Under the pieces are notes generated by a model. It saw only the letters and a list, made by a program, of their open reading frames with translations, ran no database searches and had not been told where the DNA came from. The position numbers were made by a program, and so were the translations under genes. Shown here piece by piece: positions 34,668 to 43,795 of a DNA stretch of 64,000 bases (its first letter is position 1; the number at the start of each line of letters is the position of its first letter). The stretch comes from Burkholderia metallica (GTDB taxonomy: Bacteria; Pseudomonadota; Gammaproteobacteria; Burkholderiales; Burkholderiaceae), in NCBI RefSeq assembly GCF_902832845.1, contig NZ_CADFDB010000001.1:1054001-1118000 (forward strand). The letters run 5' to 3'.

Positions 34668-36314
34668 ATGACATCGACGTTCTTCCGCTTTTCCTTCCGG
34701 GTCGCCCGGCTGCTGCTCGCCGGTGCGGCGGGCGCGGCCTGCATGCACGCATCCGCCGCGACCTGCGCCGCATCGCCCGACAACGGCACGACTCAATGGC
34801 GCCCCGCGCTGCATTACACGCCGCAGCGCAACTGGATGAACGATCCGAACGGGCTCGTCTACGACAACGGCCGCTACCACCTGTTCTATCAGTACAATCC
34901 GGTCGGCAACGACTGGGGCAACATGTCCTGGGGCCACGCGACCAGCGCCGATCTCGTGCACTGGCGCGAGCAGCCGGTCGCGATGCGCGCGAACGCCACG
35001 GAGGAAATCTTCTCCGGCTCGATCGTCGCCGACACGCACGACACGTCCGGCCTCGGGTCGCCCGGACGAACGCCGCTGGTCGCGCTCTACACGAGCGTCT
35101 ACCAGGGCGGCTCGGGTCACGTGCCCGGCACGCAGGCGCAGTCGCTCGCCTACAGCGTCGACCACGGCGCGACGTGGCAACCCTACGCGCACAACCCCGT
35201 GCTCACGCTCGACCCCGAATCGAAGCAGTTCCGCGACCCGAAGGTGTCGTGGTACGCGCCGGGACGCTACTGGCTGATGACGACGGTCGTCGCCGATGCG
35301 CACGTCGTGAAGCTCTATCGCTCCGACGACCTGATCCACTGGTCGTTCCTGAGCGACTTCACGTTACCGGACGTGCCGCATGCGGGCGCATTGTGGGAGA
35401 TGCCCGACCTCGTGCCGCTGCCGCTCGACGGCGATGTTCGACGCATCAAGTGGGTAATGATCGTCAATGTGAATCCGTGGTCGATCGCGGGCGGCTCGGG
35501 TGCGATGTATTTCGTCGGCAGCTTCGACGGCCGCACATTCACGCCCGATCGCGTCGCGCCGGCCGGTTCCGATCCCGCCCGATTCCGCTGGGTCGATCAC
35601 GGCGCCGACTTTTATGCCGCCGGCACGTTCTCGGGCGCGCCGGGCACACGGCCGGTCGCGATTGCGTGGATGAGCAACTGGGATTACGCGGCGAAGGTGC
35701 CGACGACGCCGTGGCGCGGCGCGACGACGCTGCCTCGCGAACTGGCGCTGAAGACGATCGACGGCGAACCGCAACTCGTCGTCACGCCGGCCGCCGCGTT
35801 CGACGCATGGGCGGACGGCCGGCCCGCCGTGCATGAAGGCGAGCTGGCGGTCGAGTCCGCCACGCGCGAGCTGTCGGCGGCGACTCGCGGTGTCGTGCAA
35901 CGCATCACGGTGTCGATCGCGCCGCAGCGCGCGGCGCGCGCGGGCCTGATCGTGCGGCGCTCGGCGGACGGCACGACCGGCACCCGGATCGTGTATGACA
36001 CCGCGAAACGCACGCTGACGCTCGACCGCTCGCAGTCCGGCGAAACGAGTTTCACCGGCACGTTCAGCCGCGAGCACATCGTCGACCTGCCGCTCGAACA
36101 CGGGCAACTGCGGCTCGACATCGTCATCGATCGCGGGTCGGTCGAAGTGTTTGCGAACGGCGGTCGCGTCACGCTCACCGACCTGATCTTTCCGCCGCTC
36201 GACGCCGACCGCGTCGCCGTGTTCGCCGAGCACGGCCGCGCGACGTTCTCGGGGCTCACGGTGACGCAACTCGAAGCCGGCGGCGACGCGCGTAGCGCCT
36301 GCCCGGCGCGGTAG
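34668..36314 (+). CDS. Exo-fructanase/levanase (GH32)
   Basis: A 548-residue secreted glycoside hydrolase that removes fructose from levan, inulin or sucrose. Signal peptide to about residue 33 (CMHASAA). The five-blade propeller holds Asp59 in NWMNDPNG (nucleophile), Asp190 in FRDPKV and the acid/base Glu244. The usual ECP box around this Glu reads WEMPDL, i.e. Met in place of Cys. A C-terminal beta-sandwich follows (about 380-540, with DRGSVEVFANGG). It lies 156 bases after the levansucrase gene and probably degrades the polymer that gene makes. Functional counterpart of LsdB. Confidence 0.93.
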   Translation: MTSTFFRFSFRVARLLLAGAAGAACMHASAATCAASPDNGTTQWRPALHYTPQRNWMNDPNGLVYDNGRYHLFYQYNPVGNDWGNMSWGHATSADLVHWREQPVAMRANATEEIFSGSIVADTHDTSGLGSPGRTPLVALYTSVYQGGSGHVPGTQAQSLAYSVDHGATWQPYAHNPVLTLDPESKQFRDPKVSWYAPGRYWLMTTVVADAHVVKLYRSDDLIHWSFLSDFTLPDVPHAGALWEMPDLVPLPLDGDVRRIKWVMIVNVNPWSIAGGSGAMYFVGSFDGRTFTPDRVAPAGSDPARFRWVDHGADFYAAGTFSGAPGTRPVAIAWMSNWDYAAKVPTTPWRGATTLPRELALKTIDGEPQLVVTPAAAFDAWADGRPAVHEGELAVESATRELSAATRGVVQRITVSIAPQRAARAGLIVRRSADGTTGTRIVYDTAKRTLTLDRSQSGETSFTGTFSREHIVDLPLEHGQLRLDIVIDRGSVEVFANGGRVTLTDLIFPPLDADRVAVFAEHGRATFSGLTVTQLEAGGDARSACPAR

Positions 36315-36405
36315 TACGGTTCGAACGCGCGCCCCGTTCCGCATCGGACGGGGACCGTCCGCCCGGCGTTGCGCCGGCCGGGTGCGGCCCCGCCGATGGC
36401 ACGGC

Positions 36406-37155
36406 TCAGAGCAATCCCATCCCGCCCGACGCGATGATCTCCGCGCCGACGATGAACGCGGACTCCGGCGCGCTCAGGTGCAGCACCGTCGACGCGATTT
36501 CATCCGGCGTGCCGAACCGGCCGATCGGCACGAGGCCCTTGATCTTCCCGGCCGTCTCGTCGAGCGTGGCCGCATCGAGTCCGAGCTTGCCGTACAGCGG
36601 CGTCTGAACCGGCCCGGGGCTCACGACGTTTACGCGCACACCGTGCGGCAGCAGCTCCGTCGACAGCGTCTTCGCGAACGAATTGACGGCCGCCTTGCTC
36701 GCCGCGTACACCGACGAGCCGGGCATTCCGATGTGCGCGTTGATCGAGCCGTTGATCACGATCGACGCGCCGCGGTTCAGCAGCGGCACCAGCGACTGGA
36801 TCTGGAAATACGCGCCCTTCACGTTGGTGTCGAACACGAGATCCCACATGGCCTCGTCGCTGTCGGCGAACGGCGCGAGTTTCGCGACGCCGGCGTTGAT
36901 GAACACCGCGTCGAGCCGCGCGCCCGCCGACGCGATCGCATCGGCCAGCGCGCGGGCCGACGCGACGCTGCCGGCCTCGTTGCGGATCGCGAGCGCGTCT
37001 GCGCCGAGCGTCTGCCGTGCGGCTTCCAGCGTCTGCGCGTCGCGCCCGGTGATGATGACCCGCGCGCCTTCGGCCGCGAATGCCCTGGCGGCCGCCAGGC
37101 CGATGCCGCTGTTGCCGCCCGTGACGAGGACCGTCTTTCCTTCGAAGCGTTGCAT
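36406..37155 (-). CDS. Short-chain dehydrogenase/reductase (SDR)
   Basis: A 249-residue classical SDR with TGGNSGIG in the cofactor site, INAGV in place of NNAG, and the catalytic Ser (NGSINAHIG) and Tyr-x3-Lys (VYAASKAA). The C-terminal ...GAEIIASGGMGLL is standard. NAD(P)-dependent oxidation or reduction of an unknown compound. It lies 146 bases downstream of a LysR gene on the same strand, with two CGAAC boxes just upstream, so it is probably the LysR target. Convergent with the levanase gene; GC-rich inverted repeats in 36315-36405 could terminate both. Confidence 0.92.
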   Translation of the reverse strand: MQRFEGKTVLVTGGNSGIGLAAARAFAAEGARVIITGRDAQTLEAARQTLGADALAIRNEAGSVASARALADAIASAGARLDAVFINAGVAKLAPFADSDEAMWDLVFDTNVKGAYFQIQSLVPLLNRGASIVINGSINAHIGMPGSSVYAASKAAVNSFAKTLSTELLPHGVRVNVVSPGPVQTPLYGKLGLDAATLDETAGKIKGLVPIGRFGTPDEIASTVLHLSAPESAFIVGAEIIASGGMGLL

Positions 37156-37235
37156 GATGTTCTCCTGTGAACCGGTGAGTTGACCGTGAACACAGGATGC
37201 GCGCGGCGCCCGGGATTGCCGTGCGACGGGCGGCG

Positions 37236-37266
37236 CGAACACGTTCGATATTTTCGAACATGTTCG
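37236..37266. promoter_or_regulatory. Twin CGAACAYGTTCG boxes
   Basis: CGAACACGTTCG (37236-37247) and CGAACATGTTCG (37255-37266, perfect palindrome) occur 19 bp apart. They lie 81-111 bp upstream of the SDR start, in the gap after the LysR stop. The 19-bp spacing and CGAAC/GTTCG arms suggest a two-dimer operator, possibly for the adjacent LysR protein. Confidence 0.6.
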
Positions 37267-37301
37267 GGCGGGACGATTTCGTCGCGCTGTTCCGCGCCGC
37301 G

Positions 37302-38219
37302 TCAGCCGGCCACGTCGATCCCGTCGAGCAGCCGCTGCGCAAGCCTCGGTTCGCGCAATTGCTCGAGCCACCATTGCAGCGCGCGACCGTCGCGGTCGCC
37401 GTGCCACGCGACGTACAGCACGTTCGGTTCGCGCGGATCGGCCGTCTGCTTTTCGACGAGATCGCCGCGCGCCAGCAGCGACACCACGCGCCGGCGCGGC
37501 ACCCAGCCGACGCCGAGTCCGTCGCGTTGCGCGAGGATCTTCGCGCGCATCGACGGCACCGCGAGCACGGCTTGCCCGCCGAGCAGTCCGTAGACGCGGC
37601 CGGCCGCGCGCCGCGACGAATCGGCGACGACGACCGCGCGATGCGCGCCGATCGCATCGCGCGTCAGTACGTCGCTCGCGGAAGCCAGCGGATGACGCGG
37701 CGACACCGCGAACACCCACTCCATCGCCCCCAGCTCGAACCATTTGAGGCCCGGAATCGCCGGCGGCTCGTTGGTCGCGCCGACGACCAGATCCGCGCGG
37801 CCGTCGCGCAGCGCTTCCCAGGTGCCGCCGAGCACTTCGTGCGTGAAACGCAGCGACACGCCCGAGTCGAGCGCGTCGAACGCACGGATCACCGGCAGCA
37901 GCGTGTCGAACTCCAGCACCTCGTCGCTGACGATCCACAGCCGGTCTTCCCAGCCGCTCGCGACCTGCCGCACGCGCTGCGTCAGCCGCGCGACGTCCAG
38001 CGCGAGGCGCGCCGCCTCGTCGGTCAGCAACTGTCCGGCCGCCGTGAGCTGCAACCGGTAGCCGCGCCGGTCGAACAGCAGCGCGTCGAAACGCGTTTCG
38101 AGCTGGCGCGCCGCGTGCGACACCGTCGACGGCGCCTTGCCGAGCCGCGCGGCCGCGCGCGACAGGCTGCCGGTGGCCCGGATCGCGTCGAGCAGCGCAA
38201 GTTCGTCATCGGACAGCAT
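37302..38219 (-). CDS. LysR family transcriptional regulator
   Basis: A 305-residue LTTR. The N-terminal winged HTH (DELALLDAIRATGSLSRAAA, then GKAPSTVSHAARQLE) leads through a linker helix to a substrate-binding-like effector domain (VGATNEPPAIPGLKWF, LVEKQTADPREPNVLYVAW). Unlike most LTTRs it is not divergent from its likely target but is followed by an SDR gene on the same strand. It diverges from the MocR gene at 38443 across 223 bp. The start MLSDDELALL matches family N-termini. Confidence 0.9.
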   Translation of the reverse strand: MLSDDELALLDAIRATGSLSRAAARLGKAPSTVSHAARQLETRFDALLFDRRGYRLQLTAAGQLLTDEAARLALDVARLTQRVRQVASGWEDRLWIVSDEVLEFDTLLPVIRAFDALDSGVSLRFTHEVLGGTWEALRDGRADLVVGATNEPPAIPGLKWFELGAMEWVFAVSPRHPLASASDVLTRDAIGAHRAVVVADSSRRAAGRVYGLLGGQAVLAVPSMRAKILAQRDGLGVGWVPRRRVVSLLARGDLVEKQTADPREPNVLYVAWHGDRDGRALQWWLEQLREPRLAQRLLDGIDVAG

Positions 38220-38442
38220 GGGCTCGCTCCGGTGTGGGGGTGTCGTGGATCGTAAGGCAGCGGCGGGCCGAGGTCCAATCGGGTGACGCGGGCGGTGGAT
38301 GCCGATGATGCGATCGCCGGGCCGGCTTGGCCGATTTCGTGCGCCGCGGCGACCCGTGAAAGCACGCCGGCGCGCCACCGCCTCGGTCGGCTTCCGGTAT
38401 GCTGCTCGACACGAAATCAACGCAATCGAGGTAACCACTGCA

Positions 38443-39927
38443 ATGGACATCGCGATCCGCATCGAAGGCCGTCGCGACCTGACCGGGCAAATCTTCCGGC
38501 AACTGCGCACCGCGATCGTCGACGGGCGGCTCGCCGGCGGCGCACGGCTGCCGTCGACGCGCGACCTCGCGAAACAGCTCGGCGTATCGCGCAAGACGAC
38601 GCTCGACGCGTTCGAACGTCTGGTCGCCGAGGGCTACCTGAACACGCGCGCAGGCGACGGCACGTTCGTCGCCGACGGCCTCGCGCGCGTGCCGCATGCC
38701 GCAGCGATGTCGGCGCCGTCGCTGATCGACGCCACCCCGCGCGTCGACGCGGTCGATGCGCGCACGCTGTGGGACGACCTGCCCGACGCGCTCGCGATGC
38801 CCGCGCTGCACGATTCGCCCGGCTTCGACTTCCGCGGCGGCGTGACCGACAAGGCGCTGTTCCCGTTCGACGCATGGCGGCGCTGCCTGCATCACGCGCT
38901 GCGCCAGCAGATGCGCGGCCCCGCGCGATACCACGACCCGGCCGGCGATCCGCAGCTGCGCGGCGCGATCGCGCGCTACGTCGCGTTCAGCCGCGCGGTC
39001 GCGTGCGGCTGGGACGACGTGCTCGTCACGCATGGCGCGCAACAGGCGCTCGACCTGATCGCGCGCGTCGTCGTGCGGCCCGGCGACGTGGTCGCGGTCG
39101 AGGACCCCGGCTACCCGCCCGCGCGCGCCGCATTCGCGTCGCTCGGCGCGACGGTGATCGGCGTGCCGGTCGATGCGCACGGCCTCGTCACCGAACGGCT
39201 GCCCGACGACGCGCGCCTCGTCTACGTCACGCCGTCGCATCAGTTCCCGCTCGGAATGCCGATGACGCTGGACCGGCGGGTCGCGCTGCTCGAATGGGCG
39301 CAGCGCCGCCGCGCGGTGATCATCGAGGACGACTACGACGGCGAATTCCGCTTCGAGGGCCGGCCGGTGGAATCGCTGAAGAGCCTCGACCGCACGGGCC
39401 TCGTCGCGTATGTCGGCACGTTCTCGAAGACGATCTTTCCCGAACTGCGGATCGGCTACGCGATTCCGCCGCGCGCACTGCGCGGCGCGCTGGCCAAGGC
39501 GAAGCAGATCGTCGACTGGCACACCTGCACGCTGACGCAGGCGGCGCTTGCGCGATTCATGCTCGAAGGCGATTTCGCGCGGCACCTGAAACGCGTGCAG
39601 AAGCACTACGACGCGCGCCGCAAGATGCTGATCGCGCATCTGCGCGGCGAACTCGCACCGTGGTTCGACGCGATCGTGCCGACCGCCGGCATCCACCTCG
39701 CCGCGTGGCTGAAGCCGGGGCTCGACGAAGCGGCGCTGGTCCGCGCGGCCCGTGCGCAGGACATCGGCCTGTACGGGATTTCGGCGTTCCACGTCGGCGT
39801 GCCGGTGCGGCCGGGGCTGCTGTTCGGCTATGGCGGAATCGACACGCTGCGCATCGACACGGCGCTCGCTGCGCTGGCCGGCCTGCTGGGTACCGGCTCC
39901 GGCGGCGGGCCGGCACTGGTTACCTGA
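38443..39927 (+). CDS. MocR-type GntR regulator with aminotransferase domain
   Basis: A 494-residue PLP-binding regulator. The N-terminal GntR winged helix (about residues 10-75, LPSTRDLAKQLGVSRKTTLDAF) is joined to a fold-type I aminotransferase domain with DDYDGEFRFEG and the PLP-lysine motif GTFSKTIFPELRIGY. Such regulators sense PLP or an amino compound through an aldimine. It lies 94 bases before an AhpD-like gene on the same strand. It would normally act on a neighbouring promoter, either that gene or its own. Confidence 0.93.
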   Translation: MDIAIRIEGRRDLTGQIFRQLRTAIVDGRLAGGARLPSTRDLAKQLGVSRKTTLDAFERLVAEGYLNTRAGDGTFVADGLARVPHAAAMSAPSLIDATPRVDAVDARTLWDDLPDALAMPALHDSPGFDFRGGVTDKALFPFDAWRRCLHHALRQQMRGPARYHDPAGDPQLRGAIARYVAFSRAVACGWDDVLVTHGAQQALDLIARVVVRPGDVVAVEDPGYPPARAAFASLGATVIGVPVDAHGLVTERLPDDARLVYVTPSHQFPLGMPMTLDRRVALLEWAQRRRAVIIEDDYDGEFRFEGRPVESLKSLDRTGLVAYVGTFSKTIFPELRIGYAIPPRALRGALAKAKQIVDWHTCTLTQAALARFMLEGDFARHLKRVQKHYDARRKMLIAHLRGELAPWFDAIVPTAGIHLAAWLKPGLDEAALVRAARAQDIGLYGISAFHVGVPVRPGLLFGYGGIDTLRIDTALAALAGLLGTGSGGGPALVT

Positions 39928-40021
39928 ATTTTCTTGAAATTGGCCATTCAAGCAGGCCAGCATGCGTCCTAAAGTGGATCCTGTCGCGCCACCGTGCGCT
40001 CCAACCGAAAGAGGACCTGCC

Positions 40022-40459
40022 ATGCAACCGCGCCTGAACTTCTATGCCGCCAGCCCGAATGCGATCAAGGTGATGCGCAACGCCGAGGAATTCCTCGCGA
40101 AATGCACGATCGAGAAGCCGCTCGCCGAACTCGTGCGCCTGCGCGCGTCGCAGATCAACGGCTGCGCGTTCTGCGTCGACATGCACACGGCCGACGCGCG
40201 CAAGGGCGGCGAAACCGAGCGCCGCCTGGCCACCGTCGTCACGTGGCGCGAGACGCCGTTCTTCACCGAGCGCGAACGCGCGGCGCTGGAATGGACCGAG
40301 GCACTGACGCTCGTCGCCGGCAACCACGTGCCCGACACCGTGTGGGAAGCCGTGAAGCCGCACTTCACCGACGAGGAGCTGTTCGACCTGTCGATGCTGA
40401 TCGCGACGATCAACTCGTGGAACCGCTTCGCGATCGCGTTCCGCAAGATGCCCGAGTGA
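40022..40459 (+). CDS. AhpD/carboxymuconolactone decarboxylase-like peroxidase family protein
   Basis: A 145-residue small helical protein of the AhpD superfamily. The redox motif CxxCxxxH is present as GCAFCVDMH near residues 44-52, with the family pattern LVRLRASQINGC before it. Members are thiol-dependent peroxidases or adaptor proteins; true gamma-carboxymuconolactone decarboxylases lack the CxxC pair, so that activity is unlikely. It is the first gene of a pair with a periplasmic cupin and follows the MocR regulator. Confidence 0.92.
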   Translation: MQPRLNFYAASPNAIKVMRNAEEFLAKCTIEKPLAELVRLRASQINGCAFCVDMHTADARKGGETERRLATVVTWRETPFFTERERAALEWTEALTLVAGNHVPDTVWEAVKPHFTDEELFDLSMLIATINSWNRFAIAFRKMPE

Positions 40460-40469
40460 GGGGACGACG

Positions 40470-40892
40470 ATGACTCGCGCCACGCTCCGTCGCGCCGCCG
40501 TCGGCGCATGGCTCGCGGCCGGCGCCGCGCTGCTGCCGGGCACCGCCCGCGCGCACGACGCCGCCGACAACGTGCACACGATCATGCGGCAGGCCGTGCC
40601 CGAAGCGCCGGGCAAGCTCGCCGTCGTCGCGATCGTCGACTATGCGCCGGGGCAGGCTTCCGACGCGCACCGGCACCTCGGCTCGGTGTTCGCGGTCGTG
40701 TCGAAAGGCGAAGTGCTGTCGCAGGTGAACGACGGCCCGCTCCATTGCTACCGCATCGGCGAAGGCTGGTACGAAGCGCCGGGCTCGCGCCATCAGGTGT
40801 CGCGCAACGCGAGCGCGACCGAGCCCGCGCAGCTCGTCGTGTTCGGGCTGACCGGCGCAAACGTGCCGCTCACGTCGCCGATCGATCAGTAA
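40470..40892 (+). CDS. Exported single-domain cupin
   Basis: A 140-residue protein with a cleavable signal peptide (to about residue 28, PGTARA) and a small cupin barrel. Metal-ligand positions are visible in SDAHRHLGSVFAVVSKGEV and PGSRHQVSRN. No catalytic function can be given. It starts 10 bases after the AhpD-like stop, so the two are cotranscribed. A periplasmic cupin with a cytosolic thiol peroxidase may serve oxidative or quinone stress, which is a guess. Confidence 0.85.
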   Translation: MTRATLRRAAVGAWLAAGAALLPGTARAHDAADNVHTIMRQAVPEAPGKLAVVAIVDYAPGQASDAHRHLGSVFAVVSKGEVLSQVNDGPLHCYRIGEGWYEAPGSRHQVSRNASATEPAQLVVFGLTGANVPLTSPIDQ

Positions 40893-40916
40893 CATCAGTA
40901 ACCTCACCGCGTTCCG

Positions 40917-40946
40917 GGGCGCGTGCCGTCGTCGACGCACGCGCCC
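40917..40946 (+). terminator. Strong hairpin after the cupin gene
   Basis: GGGCGCGTGC (40917-40926) pairs perfectly with GCACGCGCCC (40937-40946), 24 bases past the stop. Only TT and later TTG follow, so efficiency is uncertain. The stop codon itself lies in a tandem 9-mer ATCAGTAAC (40885-40902). Confidence 0.5.
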
Positions 40947-41137
40947 TTGCGCTTGTCGACCGGGGTTCGCGCCGGTTCCACGCTGCCCCGCTCCCCGCCG
41001 GGTTCCCGCCGTTTCTCCATTAGCCGCTCCCTACACTCCGGCGCCGCGCCACGCCCCACCCTGTCACGGCCTGCGCCCGCCCCCGCTCGACGCGCGCCCG
41101 ATCGCGGTCGATCCGGGCGAAAACCCTTCCTTGAAAT

Positions 41138-41156
41138 TAACTAACTCATCAATTAG
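41138..41156. promoter_or_regulatory. Candidate TetR operator
   Basis: The AT-rich segment around 41141-41156 holds the imperfect inverted repeat CTAACT-CATC-AATTAG. It lies 11 bp before the TetR start, in otherwise GC-rich DNA, where self-repression of the operon would be expected. The arms are short and imperfect. Confidence 0.4.
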
Positions 41157-41166
41157 CGTCGATTTC

Positions 41167-41865
41167 ATGAACGCGAAATCCACCGTCGCCAGGCCGCGCG
41201 GGCGCCGCCCGTCGGTCGACGATTTCGACCTGCGCGACCACATGCTCGACGTCGCGATGCAGTTGTTCGCCGAGCGCGGCATCGCCGCGACGACCGTCGC
41301 CCAGATCGCCGCCGCCGCCGGCGCCACGTCCGCGATGGTCCACTACTACTTCACGAATCGAGAGCAACTGCTCGACGCAATCGTCGAGGAGCGGCTCGCG
41401 CAGGTGATCGCGTTCGTGTGGCGGCCGACCGAGCCGCAGATCGAAAACGATCCGTTCGCGCTCGTCGCCGAACTCGTCGATCGCTTCTTCGACGTCACGC
41501 AGCGCATGCCGTGGCTGCCGTCGATCTGGCTGCGCGAGATCGTCCACGAAGGCGGGCTGCTCCGCGAGCGGATGCTGCGGCGTATTCCGCTCGAACACGT
41601 CGGGCGCTTCGCCGAACGCATTCGCGGCGCGCAGCAGGCCGGCACGCTGAACCCCGCGCTCGAACCGGCGTTCCTGTTCCATTCGATCATCGCGCTCGTG
41701 ATGCTGCCGCTCGCGACCGCGAAGCTGTGGCAAAGCGCGCGCGGCCTGCCGCCGATCGACCGCGACGTGCTGCACCGGCATGTCCGCGCGCTGCTCGGTT
41801 CGGGCATGCAGCCGCCGGCCGCCGTGCGTCGCACGCGGGCACGTTCGCCGCGGAGACCGTCGTGA
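41167..41865 (+). CDS. TetR family regulator (CecR/YbiH-like)
   Basis: A 232-residue repressor. The N-terminal HTH (DVAMQLFAERGIAATTVAQI, then TSAMVHYYFTNREQLLDAI) is typical. The position at the head of an HlyD-ABC ATPase-ABC permease operon matches E. coli cecR (ybiH)-ybhGFSR, where the TetR protein represses the exporter. ATG 41167 is chosen over TTG 41131. It overlaps the HlyD gene by 4 bases (GTGA), so regulator and exporter are one operon. Confidence 0.92.
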   Translation: MNAKSTVARPRGRRPSVDDFDLRDHMLDVAMQLFAERGIAATTVAQIAAAAGATSAMVHYYFTNREQLLDAIVEERLAQVIAFVWRPTEPQIENDPFALVAELVDRFFDVTQRMPWLPSIWLREIVHEGGLLRERMLRRIPLEHVGRFAERIRGAQQAGTLNPALEPAFLFHSIIALVMLPLATAKLWQSARGLPPIDRDVLHRHVRALLGSGMQPPAAVRRTRARSPRRPS

Positions 41866-42839
41866 ACCCGCGCCGCCCGCTGTCGCTGTGGCTGCCGCTT
41901 GCGCTGGCCGTCGTCGCCGCGCTGCTCGCCGGCTGCCACCGGCCGACGAACGACGGCAGCACCTACCAAGGCTATGTCGAAGGCGAATTCGTGTACCTGT
42001 CGTCGTCGCAATCGGGCACGCTGACGCAGTTGTCGGTGGCGCGCGGCCAGACCGTCGCTGCCGGCGCGCCGGCGTTCTCGCTCGAGGCCGTCAACGAAGC
42101 GGCCGCACTGCGGCAGGCTCAGCATCAGCTCGCGGCCGCCCGCGCGCAGCTTGCCGACCTGCGGACGGGCAAGCGCCCGCCGGAAATCGCGGTCACGCAG
42201 GCGCAGCTCGCCCAGGCCGCCGCGCAGGCCGCGCGAGCCGCCGCGCAACTGGAGCGCGACGAACGCCAGTACGCGGCCGGCGGCCTGTCGAAGCAGCAGC
42301 TCGACGATTCGCGCACGGCCGCGCAAACCACCGCCGCGCAGATGCGCGAACTGCAGAAACAGGTCGACGTCGCGCGCCTGCCGGGCCGCACACAGCAGGT
42401 CGCCGCGCAGGCCGCGCAGGTCGACGCCGCGCAGGCGGCCGTGGCCGAAGCGCAATGGAAGCTCGACCAGAAGCGCGTCGCCGCGCCCGCCGCCGGGCGC
42501 GTGTACGACACGCTGTACCGTGTCGGCGAATGGGTGCAGGCCGGCAATCCGGTCGTGCAGATGCTGCCGCCGCAAAACCTGAAGGTGCGCTTCTTCGTGC
42601 CCGAGGCCGCCATTGCATCGCTCGCACCGGGGCGCACCGTCGCGATCCACTGCGACGGCTGTGCGGCCGACGTGGCGGCGCACATCACCTACGTGTCGAG
42701 CGAGGCCGAATACACGCCGCCGGTGATCTACAGCAACGAGAGCCGAAGCAAGCTCGTGTTCATGATCGAGGCGCGCCCCGCCGTCGCCGATGCGCCGAAG
42801 CTGCATCCGGGACAGCCCGTCTCCGTGAGCGTGCGATGA
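41862..42839 (+). CDS. HlyD-type periplasmic adaptor (YbhG-like)
   Basis: A 325-residue membrane-fusion protein with a lipobox-like N-terminus (VAALLAGC). A lipoyl half-motif (SGTLTQLSVARGQTVAAG), a long Gln/Ala-rich coiled-coil hairpin (about residues 75-200), a second half (VAAPAAGRVYDTLYRVGEW) and a beta-barrel follow. It bridges the ABC transporter and an outer-membrane channel. Start GTG 41862 overlaps the TetR stop; its end overlaps the ATPase gene by 4 bases. Confidence 0.92.
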   Translation: MNPRRPLSLWLPLALAVVAALLAGCHRPTNDGSTYQGYVEGEFVYLSSSQSGTLTQLSVARGQTVAAGAPAFSLEAVNEAAALRQAQHQLAAARAQLADLRTGKRPPEIAVTQAQLAQAAAQAARAAAQLERDERQYAAGGLSKQQLDDSRTAAQTTAAQMRELQKQVDVARLPGRTQQVAAQAAQVDAAQAAVAEAQWKLDQKRVAAPAAGRVYDTLYRVGEWVQAGNPVVQMLPPQNLKVRFFVPEAAIASLAPGRTVAIHCDGCAADVAAHITYVSSEAEYTPPVIYSNESRSKLVFMIEARPAVADAPKLHPGQPVSVSVR

Positions 42840-43795
42840 ACGCGCCGGCCGCCCCGTATGCGATCGACGTCGACCGCCTGAACAAGCGGTTCGGCGACAA
42901 GCACGTCGTGAAGGACGTGTCGCTGCGCGTCGCGCGCGGCGAGATCTTCGGCTTTCTCGGGCCGAACGGCAGCGGCAAGACCACGTCGATCCGGATGATG
43001 TGCGGGCTGCTCACGCCCGACTCGGGCAGCGGCACCTGCCTCGGCTACGACATCGTGCGCGACAGCGCGCAGATCAAGCGGCGCGTCGGCTACATGACGC
43101 AGCGCTTCTCGTACTGGGAGGACCTGTCGATCCGCGAGAACCTCGATTTCGTCGCGCGCGTGTACGGGATGCCCGACCGCAACGCGGCCGTCGCGCGCGC
43201 CCTCGACGGGCTCGGCCTCGCGAGCCGCGCGGACCAGCTCACGGGCGCGCTGTCGGGCGGCTGGAAGCAGCGCCTCGCGCTGGCCGCGTGCATGCTGCAC
43301 GAGCCCGAACTGCTGTTGCTCGACGAGCCGACCGCCGGCGTCGATCCGGCCGCGCGCCGCGACTTCTGGGAGGAATTGCACCGGCTGGCCGCGCAAGGGA
43401 TCTCGGTGCTCGTCAGCACGCACTACATGGACGAGGCCGAGCGCTGCCACAAGCTCGCGTACATCGCATACGGCGAGCTGCTCGCGCAGGGCACGTCGGC
43501 CGAGATCGTCGCGTCGCAGGGGCTCGTGACCCGCGCGATCACCGGCGCGCATCTGAGCGACCTGTCCGTCCGGCTGCGCACGCTGCCCGGCGTCGAGCAG
43601 ACGGTCGTGTTCGGCTCGGCGCTGCACGTGAGCGGCCGCGATCGCGCGCGGCTCGACGCGACGCTCGCGCAGCTCGCCGCGCACGCCGACGGGCGTGGCG
43701 AGCTGCAGATCGCGCCGATCGACACCGGTCTCGAAGACGTCTTCATCTACATGATGGGCCGCGCGTCCGCGCCGCCCGGCGGAGCGTCGTCATGA
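42836..43795 (+). CDS. ABC exporter ATP-binding protein
   Basis: A 319-residue single nucleotide-binding domain. Walker A GPNGSGKTTSIRMM, signature LSGGWKQRLALA, Walker B LLLLDEPTAGVDP and the switch His in STHYMDEAE are all present. In E. coli YbhF two such domains are fused; here one copy must dimerise. A C-terminal extension (about 245-319) follows the NBD. Overlapping starts join it to the adaptor and permease genes. Confidence 0.94.
   Translation: MNAPAAPYAIDVDRLNKRFGDKHVVKDVSLRVARGEIFGFLGPNGSGKTTSIRMMCGLLTPDSGSGTCLGYDIVRDSAQIKRRVGYMTQRFSYWEDLSIRENLDFVARVYGMPDRNAAVARALDGLGLASRADQLTGALSGGWKQRLALAACMLHEPELLLLDEPTAGVDPAARRDFWEELHRLAAQGISVLVSTHYMDEAERCHKLAYIAYGELLAQGTSAEIVASQGLVTRAITGAHLSDLSVRLRTLPGVEQTVVFGSALHVSGRDRARLDATLAQLAAHADGRGELQIAPIDTGLEDVFIYMMGRASAPPGGASS

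Noticed and set aside
40022-40459. True gamma-carboxymuconolactone decarboxylase
   Set aside because: The CxxCxxxH redox motif points to the AhpD branch, and no protocatechuate pathway gene is nearby.
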